Below are positions 48,732-57,264 of a DNA stretch of 64,000 nucleotides, piece after piece. Source of the stretch: Pseudonocardia sp. EC080619-01 (GTDB lineage: Bacteria > Actinomycetota > Actinomycetes > Mycobacteriales > Pseudonocardiaceae); contig NZ_CP012184.1 of assembly GCF_001420995.1 (NCBI RefSeq), positions 4,324,501 to 4,388,500 on the forward strand, read 5' to 3'. The stretch's first letter is position 1. Every line of letters starts with the position of its first letter. The notes beneath the pieces were generated by a model. That model saw only the letters and a program-made list of their open reading frames with translations. It searched no databases and had not been told where the DNA came from. Made by a program: the position numbers and the translations under genes.

Positions 48732-50111
48732 TCAGCCGGTGGGTGCCTGCCGGGCCGGACGTCCGCCGTTCAGCTCGGCGTCGATCTCCTCCAGCGTGCG
48801 GCCACGGGTCTCGGGCAGGCGCCTGTAGAGGAACACCAGGCCGAGGCCGCCGAGGACGGCGTACAGCCAGAACAGCCCGCTCGGGGTGATCGCGTCGATC
48901 GTGGTCAGCACGGTGACCGAGATCAACAGGTTCAGGATCCAGTGCGTGGCGAGGCCGGCGCTGCCCGCCTTGCCGCGGACCTCCGTCGGGAAGACCTCGC
49001 TGTTGACCAGCCACATCGCCAGGCCGAGGCTGGCCGCGAAGGACGCCTGGTAGATCATCAGGAAGGCCAGCAGGACGGCGGCCCAGATCCCGCTCAGGTC
49101 GGTGAACGCGTAGACCGCGCCGATCACCACGAGCGCGACGACGACGAGGCCGGTGCCGCCGAGCACCAGCGGGCGGCGCCCGATCCGGTCCACGAGGACC
49201 AGGCCGACGAGGGTGAAGGCGACGTTCGCGACACCGAGCCCGACCGACGACAGGATCGCGGCCGACTCCCCGAAACCGGAGCCGGTGAGCAGGGTCGGGG
49301 TGTAGTAGGTGACGGCGTTGACGCCGACCAGCTGGTTCGTCGCGGCCACGCCGACGCCGAGGACGATGCCCGGCCGGAACCGGGAGCCGAGCAGGTCGCG
49401 GACGGTGGACCGGGTCTCGGCGTGCATCGCCTCGGTGATGCCGCGGACCTCGTCGTCGACCTCGGCCGGGCTGCGGCCGTCGGCGAGCAGGGCCCGCGCC
49501 TCGTCCTCACGGCCCTTCGCGAGCAGCCACCGTGGGCTCTCCGGGAGCCGGGGGAGCGCCACCAGCATGACCGCAGCGGGGACCGCGGCGATCGCGAGCA
49601 TCCAGCGCCACGCCTGCGCGTCCGACAGCACGTAGCCGGTGACGTAGGAGAGCAGGATCCCGGAGGAGATCATCAGCTGGTTGACCGACACGAGCCGGCC
49701 GCGCAGGTGTGCCGGCGCGATCTCGGCGATGTAGGCGGGCACCGCGACCGACGCGGCCCCGATCGCCAGGCCGAGCACGATGCGGGCGAGGAGCAGGACG
49801 GTCAGCGAGCCCGCCAGGCCGGAGGCGACCGCCCCGGTGAGGAACAGCACCGCGACGCCGAGCAGGGTGCGCCGGCGGCCGATCCGGTCCATCACCGTGC
49901 CGCCGCCCGCGACACCGACGATCGCGCCGACCAGCAGCGACGCGACCACGATCTCCTTGGCCTGGTCGCTGAGCCCGAACGCGGGCCCGAGGTAGAGCAG
50001 CGCGGCGGAGATGATGCCGGTGTCGTACCCGAAGAGCAGCCCGCCGAGGGCCGCGATCACCGTGGCCCCGGTCCCCCGTCGTGGTGTGCCGACGACCGCG
50101 TTGTCGTTCAT
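48732..50111 (-). CDS. Sugar porter-family MFS transporter
   Basis: A 459-residue, 12-helix sugar/H+ symporter. Signatures: GGLLFGYDTGIISAALLYL, DRIGRRRTLLG, RIVLGLAIGAASVAVPAYIA, LPESPRWLLAKGREDEA and LPETRGRTLEEID. Two LacI-type operators lie just upstream (50166-50203). It imports the sugar or polyol used by the kinase-aldolase genes at 52.6-54.9 kb. Confidence 0.92.
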   Translation of the reverse strand: MNDNAVVGTPRRGTGATVIAALGGLLFGYDTGIISAALLYLGPAFGLSDQAKEIVVASLLVGAIVGVAGGGTVMDRIGRRRTLLGVAVLFLTGAVASGLAGSLTVLLLARIVLGLAIGAASVAVPAYIAEIAPAHLRGRLVSVNQLMISSGILLSYVTGYVLSDAQAWRWMLAIAAVPAAVMLVALPRLPESPRWLLAKGREDEARALLADGRSPAEVDDEVRGITEAMHAETRSTVRDLLGSRFRPGIVLGVGVAATNQLVGVNAVTYYTPTLLTGSGFGESAAILSSVGLGVANVAFTLVGLVLVDRIGRRPLVLGGTGLVVVALVVIGAVYAFTDLSGIWAAVLLAFLMIYQASFAASLGLAMWLVNSEVFPTEVRGKAGSAGLATHWILNLLISVTVLTTIDAITPSGLFWLYAVLGGLGLVFLYRRLPETRGRTLEEIDAELNGGRPARQAPTG

Positions 50112-50165
50112 CTGATGTCTCCGGTTGTTCTCGAGGTGTCTCTCCGGCGTCAGTAGAAGACGGCA

Positions 50166-50203
50166 TGACACCGATGTCAAGCGCGACCGCGACATCGGTG
50201 ACA
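50166..50203. promoter_or_regulatory. Two LacI-type operators before the sugar porter gene
   Basis: TGACACCGATGTCA (50166-50179) and GACATCGGTGACA (50191-50203) are inverted copies of the same palindrome about 25 bp apart, between the transporter and lacI-type genes. Confidence 0.75.
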
Positions 50204-50325
50204 TGATCGGTCCGTGGTCCCTCCGGGGCGGTGGCCGATAGACTGCGCCGACCCGACCGGGACCGGCCCCGCTGCCGGCGCCGCCGGTCGCCGCACCCCC
50301 TGTGGAAAGGTCCGGCCACGTCGTC

Positions 50326-51300
50326 ATGACCACGATGCGAGACGTCGCCGCCCGAGCAGGTGTGAGCGCGAAGACGGTCTCGCGTGTCTTCAACGACGAC
50401 GAGCACGTGCTGCCCGAGACCCGCACCCGCGTCGAGTCCGCACTGCGCGAGCTCAACTACGTGCCGAACTCGGTGGCCACCACGTTCCGGAAGGGCCGCG
50501 CGCCGGTGGTCGGCGTCGTCGTCCCGGACCTGCTCGACCCGTTCTTCGCCGCCGTCGCCGAGTCGGTGAACCGGCTCGCGCTCGACCGCGGCATGTCCAC
50601 CGTGGTCACCAGCGTCGGGCACACCACGCGCACGGAGCACGAGACGATCGGGCGGTTGCTGAGCCAGTCGCTGAGCGGACTGGTCGTCGCTCCCGTCGAG
50701 GCCGACCACTCGTACCTGGCCCGGTGGCGGGAGCGGCTGCCGATCGTGTTCGTCGACCGCGCCCCGGTGGGCGTGGCGGCCGACTCCTTCATCGAGGACG
50801 ACGCCGGTGGTGCCCGTGCGGCCACCGAGCACCTGATCGGGCACGGTCACGAGCGGATCGCGTTCGTCGGCGACCTGCCCGAGCTGCCGACCGCCCGCAA
50901 CCGGCTGCTCGGCTACCGCGGCGCGCTCGCCGACGCCGGCCTGACCGTGCCGGAGGGCTACGAGGAGTTCGGGGCGATCGACCGGGCGAGCGCCGCGGCC
51001 GTCGTCGGGCGGCTGGACGCGCTGCCCGGCCCGCCGACGGCGATCCTGTCGTCCAACGCGCGCAGCAGCATGGCGCTCGTCCCGGTGCTGCGGCACCGGA
51101 GGCTCGCGGTCGTCGGGTTCGGCGACTTCCCGATGGCGGACATGCTCTCCCCGGCCCTCACCGTGGTCGACCAGGACCCGTTCGCGCTCGGCGAGCACGC
51201 CGCGCAGCGCGTGTTCGACCGGCTCGACCACCCACGCAGGCGGTTCCGCCGCCGCACGGTGCTGCCCGTCCGCCTGGTGGAGCGCGAGTCCTGCCGGTAG
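50326..51300 (+). CDS. LacI-family transcription regulator
   Basis: A 324-residue LacI-type repressor. The HTH and hinge read MRDVAARAGVSAKTVSRVFN, ELNYVPNSVATTFRKGRAP; the periplasmic-binding-like effector domain follows (VVGVVVPDLLDPFFAAVAES, GFGDFPMADMLSPALTVVDQ). It is divergent from the sugar porter, and four operators of one palindrome surround the regulon. ATG 50326 is the likely start, with ATG 50335 as an alternative. Confidence 0.9.
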   Translation: MTTMRDVAARAGVSAKTVSRVFNDDEHVLPETRTRVESALRELNYVPNSVATTFRKGRAPVVGVVVPDLLDPFFAAVAESVNRLALDRGMSTVVTSVGHTTRTEHETIGRLLSQSLSGLVVAPVEADHSYLARWRERLPIVFVDRAPVGVAADSFIEDDAGGARAATEHLIGHGHERIAFVGDLPELPTARNRLLGYRGALADAGLTVPEGYEEFGAIDRASAAAVVGRLDALPGPPTAILSSNARSSMALVPVLRHRRLAVVGFGDFPMADMLSPALTVVDQDPFALGEHAAQRVFDRLDHPRRRFRRRTVLPVRLVERESCR

Positions 51301-51309
51301 GTGCCGGTG

Positions 51310-52542
51310 CTAGGCCGGGGTGACCGACAGCCCGTCCGCGCCCGCGGACACCCGGAGCCGGTCCAGTCCGTCGACGACGAGATCGGCCTCCGCGAGCTCC
51401 CCGGCACCGACGGTGCCCAGCACGCCCACGACCGCGCAGCCCGCGGCACGGGCCGCCGCGACGCCGGCCGGGGCGTCCTCCAGCACCAGGCACCGGGCGG
51501 GGTCGACCCCGAGCCGGCGGGCGGCCAGCAGGTAGGGCTCCGGGTCCGGCTTGCCGTGCCGCACGTCGTCGGCGGTGACGAGCACGTCCGGCGGCGTGAT
51601 CCCGGCCGCGTGCAGGCGGGCCCCGGCGATGGCGGGGGTGCCGGAGGTGGCGACCGCGACCCGGTCGCCGGGCAGTGACGCCATCAGCTCGCGTGCACCC
51701 GGGACCGGCTCGACGCCGGTCGCGTCGGCGACCTCGATCGCCTCGATCCGGCGCAGGCCCTCCTCCACGCCGTCCGGGCCGACGAGCGCCTCCACCAGCA
51801 TCCGGGCCGGCCGCCCGTGGTTGCCGTGCACGGCGGCGGGCGGGGCGCCCAGCTCCCGGGCGAACCGGTCCCAGGAACGGACGACCGACGCCGTGGAGTC
51901 GGCCAGCACGCCGTCCAGGTCGGACAGGACGGCGTCGAACGTCCGGGCGAACACCGGTGCGTCCGGATCGACGGCGGTCCGCACCCCGAGCGCGCGCAGC
52001 ACGCGCAGCTCCTGCTGGGCGGGGGACAGCTCGGCGTCGACGGCCAGATGTGGCGCGGCGGGCGGTGCCGGGCCGGTGCCGGTCGGCGCGGCATCGGCCG
52101 GTCGGTGCGCGTCGCGCGGCTCGGCCCGGGCGGACCGGCGCCGGGCGAACAGCTCCGCGTCCCCGCGCAGGTGGACCATCCGCAGCTCGGCGGGGGCGAC
52201 GGCAGCGGCGAGCGCCTCCCACTCCGGCCCGCCGGTGAGCTCGGCCGTGAAGGGCGCGACCAGCACGACGGTCCCGGCCGTGCCCGCGACCTCGGCGGCC
52301 GTCGCGCGGAGGGCGGCGTAGCGCGCGTCGCGGATCGTGGACCGGTGCTCCCCGGTGAGCCAGTGCTCGGTCAGCACCGGGCCGTGCAGACCGTCGAGCA
52401 GCGGGTTCGTGAGCGTGTCGAGGTCGAGCAGCGGGGCCCGCAGGGTCGTGGCGAGGGTGCGGCCGAGGGTCGACTTGCCGCTCCCGGCGGCTCCCGAGAC
52501 CGCGATCACCGTGGGCCGGCCGGGTTGACAACGCGACGTCAT
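51310..52542 (-). CDS. P-loop kinase - HAD phosphatase fusion
   Basis: A 410-residue fusion. The N-terminal part is a P-loop NTPase of the small-kinase type (AVSGAAGSGKSTLGRTL at 14-30, Walker A at 17-24). The C-terminal part is a HAD hydrolase of the beta-phosphoglucomutase/phosphatase type with DLDGVLADS (Asp208, Asp210), ATSGTPAIAG and HGKPDPEPYLLAARRLG. It could phosphorylate one sugar and dephosphorylate or isomerise another. It is divergent from the FGGY kinase across two LacI-type operators. Confidence 0.8.
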   Translation of the reverse strand: MTSRCQPGRPTVIAVSGAAGSGKSTLGRTLATTLRAPLLDLDTLTNPLLDGLHGPVLTEHWLTGEHRSTIRDARYAALRATAAEVAGTAGTVVLVAPFTAELTGGPEWEALAAAVAPAELRMVHLRGDAELFARRRSARAEPRDAHRPADAAPTGTGPAPPAAPHLAVDAELSPAQQELRVLRALGVRTAVDPDAPVFARTFDAVLSDLDGVLADSTASVVRSWDRFARELGAPPAAVHGNHGRPARMLVEALVGPDGVEEGLRRIEAIEVADATGVEPVPGARELMASLPGDRVAVATSGTPAIAGARLHAAGITPPDVLVTADDVRHGKPDPEPYLLAARRLGVDPARCLVLEDAPAGVAAARAAGCAVVGVLGTVGAGELAEADLVVDGLDRLRVSAGADGLSVTPA

Positions 52543-52563
52543 GCTGCCGACGATATCGATACA

Positions 52564-52601
52564 AGTCACCGGTGTCATGGCAAGACATGACACCGGAGTC
52601 A
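52564..52601. promoter_or_regulatory. Two LacI-type operators between HAD fusion and FGGY kinase genes
   Basis: AGTCACCGGTGTCA (52564-52577) and TGACACCGGAGTCA (52588-52601), the same palindrome as before the transporter, lie in the divergent region. Confidence 0.75.
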
Positions 52602-52631
52602 TCGGCGAGGTGCGGGAGGGGGTCCGGTCCC

Positions 52632-53987
52632 ATGGACGACCGGCTCGTGGCGGGGATCGACCTGGGGAGCACCGGGATCAAGCTGCTCGTTCTCGACGAG
52701 GACGGCACGGAGGTCCTGGTCGAGGAGATCCCGACGCCGTGGCGGCCCGGTCCGGGCGGGACCGCGGACCTCCCGGTTCCGACCCTCGTCTCCGCGGTGC
52801 ACCGGCTGGTCGGCGCCGCGGCCGGGCGGCTCGCCACCGTCACCGACCGGACGGTCGGGGCGATCGCCGTCGCGGGGATGGGGGAGAGCGGTGTCCTGCT
52901 CGACGGGGACGGCGACGCCGTCGCCCCGGCCTTCGCCTGGTTCGACCCGCGCGGTGCGGAGCAGGTGGCGAACCTCCCGGAGCGGATCCGGTCCGAGTTC
53001 GCGGGCCGGACCGGGCTGCCGCTCGGCGCGCAGACCTCGGTGGCCAAGCTCGCGTACCTGCGCGACAGCGGGATCCGGCTCGACGGCCGGTGCTGGCTCA
53101 ACCTCCCCGAGTTCGTCGCCACCGTGCTCGGCGGCCGCCCGACGGCGGAGTACTCGCTGGCCTCCCGCACCGGGCTGCTCGACCAGGACACCGGCCTGCC
53201 GTGGGACGCGATGCTCGACGAGCTCGGCGTGACGCCCGCGTTCCTACCGCCGCTCGAACCGGCCGGGACCGATCTCGGCGCGGTCTCCGAGCGGTTCCCG
53301 GCGCCCTTCGCCGGCGCCCGGATCGCCGTCGGCGGGCACGACCACCTGGTGGCGGCCGAGGCCGCGGGGACGATCGGCGACGGCCACTACCACGTGTCCA
53401 TCGGCACCGCCGAGGTCCTGCTGCGGGTGGTGGACGCCCCGCTCGGCTACGCGGCACGGGCCCGGCTGGCCGAGTACCTGATCAACGAGGTCCGGCACGT
53501 CGTCCCCGGGAAGCACGTGCTCGTCGCCGGGGTGAAGACCGGCCTGCTGCTGCGCCGCGCGCTGCAGACCTTCGGCGTCGGCGACCGCGCCGGACGGGAC
53601 CGGCTGGACGCCGCCGTGCTGGACCTGCCCTACGAGGGCGCCCTGCCCGACGGCGGCATCGAGGTGTCCGGGGCCCGCAACGACGACGGGGAGCTCGCGA
53701 TCACGGTGCGCACCGACGGCGTGAGCCCCGCCGAGGTCGTCGCCGCCGTGCTGCGGCACAGCAACGACGAGATCGCCCGCCTTGTCACCGCGATCGACCG
53801 GGAGCTCCCGCCCGCGACGTCGGCCACGCTCACCGGCGGATGGGCCGGGATGGACAGCGTCCGGCGGGCCCGCGCGCAGGTGCTGCCCGGCGTGACCGTC
53901 TCCGGCCGGGCGCAGGAGACCGCGTACGGCGCGGCACTCGTCGCCGCCCGGCTGACGCCTGCCGGCGACTCCGCGCCGGCCCGCTGA
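52632..53987 (+). CDS. FGGY-family carbohydrate kinase
   Basis: A 451-residue sugar or polyol kinase. Phosphate loop AGIDLGSTGIKLLVLDEDG, substrate region MGESGVLLDGDG and FAWFDPRGAEQ, and C-terminal ATP motif TLTGGWAGMDSVRRARAQVL. ATG 52632 follows GGGAGGGGG. Substrate is unknown; position upstream of a LacD-like aldolase suggests a ketose or ketose-1-phosphate route. Confidence 0.9.
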   Translation: MDDRLVAGIDLGSTGIKLLVLDEDGTEVLVEEIPTPWRPGPGGTADLPVPTLVSAVHRLVGAAAGRLATVTDRTVGAIAVAGMGESGVLLDGDGDAVAPAFAWFDPRGAEQVANLPERIRSEFAGRTGLPLGAQTSVAKLAYLRDSGIRLDGRCWLNLPEFVATVLGGRPTAEYSLASRTGLLDQDTGLPWDAMLDELGVTPAFLPPLEPAGTDLGAVSERFPAPFAGARIAVGGHDHLVAAEAAGTIGDGHYHVSIGTAEVLLRVVDAPLGYAARARLAEYLINEVRHVVPGKHVLVAGVKTGLLLRRALQTFGVGDRAGRDRLDAAVLDLPYEGALPDGGIEVSGARNDDGELAITVRTDGVSPAEVVAAVLRHSNDEIARLVTAIDRELPPATSATLTGGWAGMDSVRRARAQVLPGVTVSGRAQETAYGAALVAARLTPAGDSAPAR

Positions 53988-54012
53988 CCAGGCACCACAC
54001 CAGGAGGAACCG

Positions 54013-54897
54013 ATGAACGCACTCACCACCCCCGAGCGCCGCGGCCTGACCGCGATCTCCACCCCCGGCGGGCGGATGCTGATCGTCGCCGCCGACCAGC
54101 GCAACGGCATGCGCAAGGCCATGGCGGACGCGCCGGACGGCGCCGACGCGATCAGCGCCGAGGAGCTCGCCGAGGCGAAGTCCGACCTGGTCCGCCACCT
54201 GGCCAACTCCGCGCCGGCGATCCTGCTGGACCCGGAGGTGGCGCTGCCGGGCGTCGTCGACGACGGCACGCTGGCGCGCGACACCGCACTCGTCGTCGGG
54301 ATGGACGCCTCCGGCTACGAGACCGTCGACGGCCTGCGCCACACCCGGTTCGTGCCGGGCGTGACCGCGCGCCGGGTCCGTGACCTGGGTGGCGACGTCG
54401 CCAAGATGCTCTTCTACACCCGCCCGGACCGCCAGGGCCCGGACTCGACGGTCGCCGCACAGATCCGCGACTGCGTGCGCGACTGCGCCGACGAGGGCGT
54501 ACTCCTGATCGTCGAGCTGCTCACCTACCAGCTCGACGGCGAGTCCGACGCGGACTACGCCGCCGCGTTCCCGGCGCTGGTCGCCGACGGGGCGAAGCTG
54601 GCCGTCGACTGCGGGGCGAAGGTGCTGAAGCTGCAGTACCCGGGTTCGGCCGAGGCGGCCGCCGCGGTGACGGAGGCGGCCGCGGGCGTGCCGTGGGCGG
54701 TGCTGTCGGCCGGCGTCGACCACGAGACCTTCATCGGCCAGGTGAAGGTCGCCGTCGACAACGGCGCGGCCGGGGCGATGGCGGGCCGGTCGCTGTGGAA
54801 GGACAGCCTGTCGATCTCCGCGGAGGTGCGGGAGCAGCACCTGACCGGGCGCGCCCTGCCGCGGCTGCGGGAGCTGGAGTCGGTCGTCGACGCCTGA
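54013..54897 (+). CDS. LacD-like class I sugar-phosphate aldolase
   Basis: A 294-residue aldolase of the tagatose-1,6-bisphosphate (LacD) / sulfofructose-phosphate (YihT) group. Motifs: RMLIVAADQRNGMRKAM, GDVAKMLFYTRPD, IVELLTYQLDG and the Schiff-base lysine region CGAKVLKLQYPGS (Lys203 or Lys206). The gene follows the FGGY kinase by 25 bp with AGGAGGAACC ahead. It would cleave the phosphorylated sugar into two three-carbon units. Confidence 0.85.
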   Translation: MNALTTPERRGLTAISTPGGRMLIVAADQRNGMRKAMADAPDGADAISAEELAEAKSDLVRHLANSAPAILLDPEVALPGVVDDGTLARDTALVVGMDASGYETVDGLRHTRFVPGVTARRVRDLGGDVAKMLFYTRPDRQGPDSTVAAQIRDCVRDCADEGVLLIVELLTYQLDGESDADYAAAFPALVADGAKLAVDCGAKVLKLQYPGSAEAAAAVTEAAAGVPWAVLSAGVDHETFIGQVKVAVDNGAAGAMAGRSLWKDSLSISAEVREQHLTGRALPRLRELESVVDA

Positions 54898-54907
54898 CGG
54901 CCGCGGG

Positions 54908-55486
54908 TCAGCGCGGGTCCCGCCCGATGAAGGCGAGCAGCCGGGTCTGCACGTCGGCGTCGTCCGGGACCGCCACCCGCGGGCCGTACTGGCCGCTCGC
55001 GCGCAGCAGGTCGTCGAGCGGCAGCATCCCCTCCAGCATCGTCGCGCACCGTCCGGGATCGAGCGTCGCGTCCTGGCCGGTGGCGCGGGCGAGGTCCCAG
55101 GTGTGCAGGAAGACGTCGGCGGTGAAGAAGCGGGAGACGGCGGTGGGGACGTCGAGCTCGCCGATGTGCGGGTTGCTCAGCGTCCGGCCTGCCGACGCCG
55201 GGTCGTCGAGCAGGGCCTGGACGCCGTCGCTCAGGGTGCGCCAGGCGGCGACCGGGTCCTCGTCGACGCCGGGCCCCGCGGGCAGCGTCACGCCGGCTCC
55301 GCCCGCGAGGAACGCAGGGAACCACTCCACGAGGTGACCGACGACGTCGCGGGCGGTCCACTCGGGCACCGGCGAGCGCCGGTCCCAGGCGTCGTCGCCG
55401 GGCACGCCCTCGACGACCTCGGTGAACCGGCCCGCGATCTCGCGGTACTCGTCGGCGGGGGTCCGGTCGGCAGTCACGTCGCCCAT
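54908..55486 (-). CDS. TIGR03086-type (DinB-like, mycothiol-dependent) metal-binding protein
   Basis: A 192-residue four-helix protein. Motifs: EWTARDVVGHLVEWFPAFLA, DVFLHTWDLARATGQD and the ending LLAFIGRDPR. The His positions would bind a metal. Related proteins are mycothiol-dependent transferases or maleylpyruvate isomerase-like enzymes. Function unknown; not obviously linked to the sugar genes. Confidence 0.82.
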   Translation of the reverse strand: MGDVTADRTPADEYREIAGRFTEVVEGVPGDDAWDRRSPVPEWTARDVVGHLVEWFPAFLAGGAGVTLPAGPGVDEDPVAAWRTLSDGVQALLDDPASAGRTLSNPHIGELDVPTAVSRFFTADVFLHTWDLARATGQDATLDPGRCATMLEGMLPLDDLLRASGQYGPRVAVPDDADVQTRLLAFIGRDPR

Positions 55487-55623
55487 GTTCGTCGCCCTCC
55501 CTGGTGCGGCCGCGCGGCGCGGCCGCCGCGCCGTCGTAGGTTCCGACCGTGGCGACGGGCCCGGCTCATCGGTCGACGACGATCCGCACGTGTCGGGACC
55601 GGCGTGCCGGGTACGCGACGGAC

Positions 55624-56013
55624 ATGCAGTACGACACGTTCATCAGCACCGTCCGCGACAGCGGCGAGCTGCCCGACCAGTCCGCCGCCGACCGCGCGGT
55701 CCGGTCGACCCTGCGGGTGCTCGGCAGCCGCCTCGCGGGCGGGATGCCCGGCAACCTCGCCTCCCAGCTCCCCGGTGACCTGGGGGAGGCCCTGCCCGCG
55801 ACGGGCGGGGGCGAGCGGTTCGACGTCGACGGGTTCTACGACCGGGTGGCCGACGACGAGGGCGTCCCGCGAGCCGACGCCCGGCGCCACGCCCGCGCGA
55901 CGCTGGCGACGATCGCCGTCGCGGTGACCGACGAGGAGTACGCCCACCTCGCCGCCCAGCTGCCCGGCGAGTACGCCGACCTGCTGCAGACCGACCTGGT
56001 GCGGCACCGCTGA
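55624..56013 (+). CDS. DUF2267 domain protein
   Basis: A 129-residue soluble protein: MQYDTFISTVRDSGELPDQS, AADRAVRSTLRVLGSRLAGG, LASQLPGDLGEALPATGG and AAQLPGEYADLLQTD. This is the DUF2267 pattern with the repeated QLP motif. Function unknown; often found with stress proteins. Confidence 0.88.
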   Translation: MQYDTFISTVRDSGELPDQSAADRAVRSTLRVLGSRLAGGMPGNLASQLPGDLGEALPATGGGERFDVDGFYDRVADDEGVPRADARRHARATLATIAVAVTDEEYAHLAAQLPGEYADLLQTDLVRHR

Positions 56014-56064
56014 CGACCACTCGGCTGGTGTGCGGGCGGCTCCCGCCCGCGCACCAGCCGCGAC

Positions 56065-57207
56065 TCAGCCCTGACGCCCGCCCTCCTGGCGCTCCTCCTC
56101 CCGGTCCAGCCGCGCCCGCCGCTCCTGCTCACGACGGCTGTACGCGGCCTGCCGGACCGCCGACTCGTCGGCGAAGCCGGATCCGAGCGCGCCGGCGACG
56201 GTGCCCATCGAGGTCGAGAGCAGGGCGATCATGAGGTAGTCGTCGAACCCGGACTCGCGCATGAGCGTCGAACCGAGGTAGTCGGGCGGGACGACCAGCG
56301 CCGCGGCCACCAGCGACATCGCGAACAGCAGCGCGAACATGATCAGGACCCCGACCCCGACGGTGATCACCGTCGAGGCATTGGACAGCAGCATCTCCTC
56401 GCGCAGCGACCGGCTGCGCCGCGACTCCCAGAGCCCGTTGTTCAGGATCAGCCAGGCGGTCATCCCGACGAGCGCGAGCAGCATGACGGTGATCTGCCGG
56501 GTCACGCCGAGCGCGGTCGCCAGCTGCCAGATGTTCGAATAGAAGATGCCGAATGCCGCCCCGCCCGCGGCCGCCGCGATCGCGGGGGACAGGCTCGGCA
56601 CGAGCCGCCACGGGCGGTTCGCGCGGACCAGCCCGGCGAGCAGCCGGAGCCGGCCCCGCACACCGACCAGACCCAGGCGGACGTCGACGCCGTCCTCGAC
56701 GCCCGCGCTGCCGGCGTCGTCCTCGTTCCCGTCACCGGGGTCGAGTCGGGTGAGCGAGCCCGCGCTCCCGGCCTGCGCGCTCTCGCCGACCGCGGCCCGG
56801 TCCTCGGCGGGGAACAGGTGCCGGGTCACGAGCCGGACGACCGTGTCCCGGCAGCGCCGGTACTGGTCGAGTGCCCCGAGCGCGGGCAGCGAGACCAGGC
56901 CCACCCGGTCGCCGGTGCCGGCGTCGGCGGCGACGGGGTCCTGCCCGGCCCGGCGCGGCAGGTCGGTGATCAGCACGACCGCGTCGGCCGCGTCGTTCTC
57001 GCGGGCGCGCCCCCCGATCTCCAGCATCGGCAGGGACCCCTGCGCATCGAGCGCGATCTGCTCGCCGGACAGCCGGACCTCCCACCGGCCGTCCCCGTGC
57101 CGGTCGAGCTCGGTGGGCAGCTCGCGGGCCAGCCGCTCGGCGAGCTCGGTGGGCAGCCCGGGATCGGCGACGAGTGTGAGGACGGTGGCACGGGACGTAT
57201 CGGTCAC
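56065..57207 (-). CDS. Hypothetical membrane protein with long cytoplasmic domain
   Basis: A 380-residue protein. The N-terminal 200 residues are soluble (TVLTLVADPGLPTELAERLA, VVLITDLPRRAGQDPV) and resemble a beta-sheet sensor or binding domain. Four membrane helices follow (LVPSLSPAIAAAAGGAAFGI, VTRQITVMLLALVGMTAWLI, VITVGVGVLIMFALLFAMSL, YLMIALLSTSMGTVAGALGS) and a charged coiled tail (REQERRARLDREEERQEGG). No named family. GTG 57207 is the start chosen. Confidence 0.6.
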   Translation of the reverse strand: MTDTSRATVLTLVADPGLPTELAERLARELPTELDRHGDGRWEVRLSGEQIALDAQGSLPMLEIGGRARENDAADAVVLITDLPRRAGQDPVAADAGTGDRVGLVSLPALGALDQYRRCRDTVVRLVTRHLFPAEDRAAVGESAQAGSAGSLTRLDPGDGNEDDAGSAGVEDGVDVRLGLVGVRGRLRLLAGLVRANRPWRLVPSLSPAIAAAAGGAAFGIFYSNIWQLATALGVTRQITVMLLALVGMTAWLILNNGLWESRRSRSLREEMLLSNASTVITVGVGVLIMFALLFAMSLVAAALVVPPDYLGSTLMRESGFDDYLMIALLSTSMGTVAGALGSGFADESAVRQAAYSRREQERRARLDREEERQEGGRQG

Positions 57208-57264
57208 GGCGGGGCACGGTAGATCGCGTACGCGCCGGACGCACGCGCAGGGAAGAGGTTTGGA

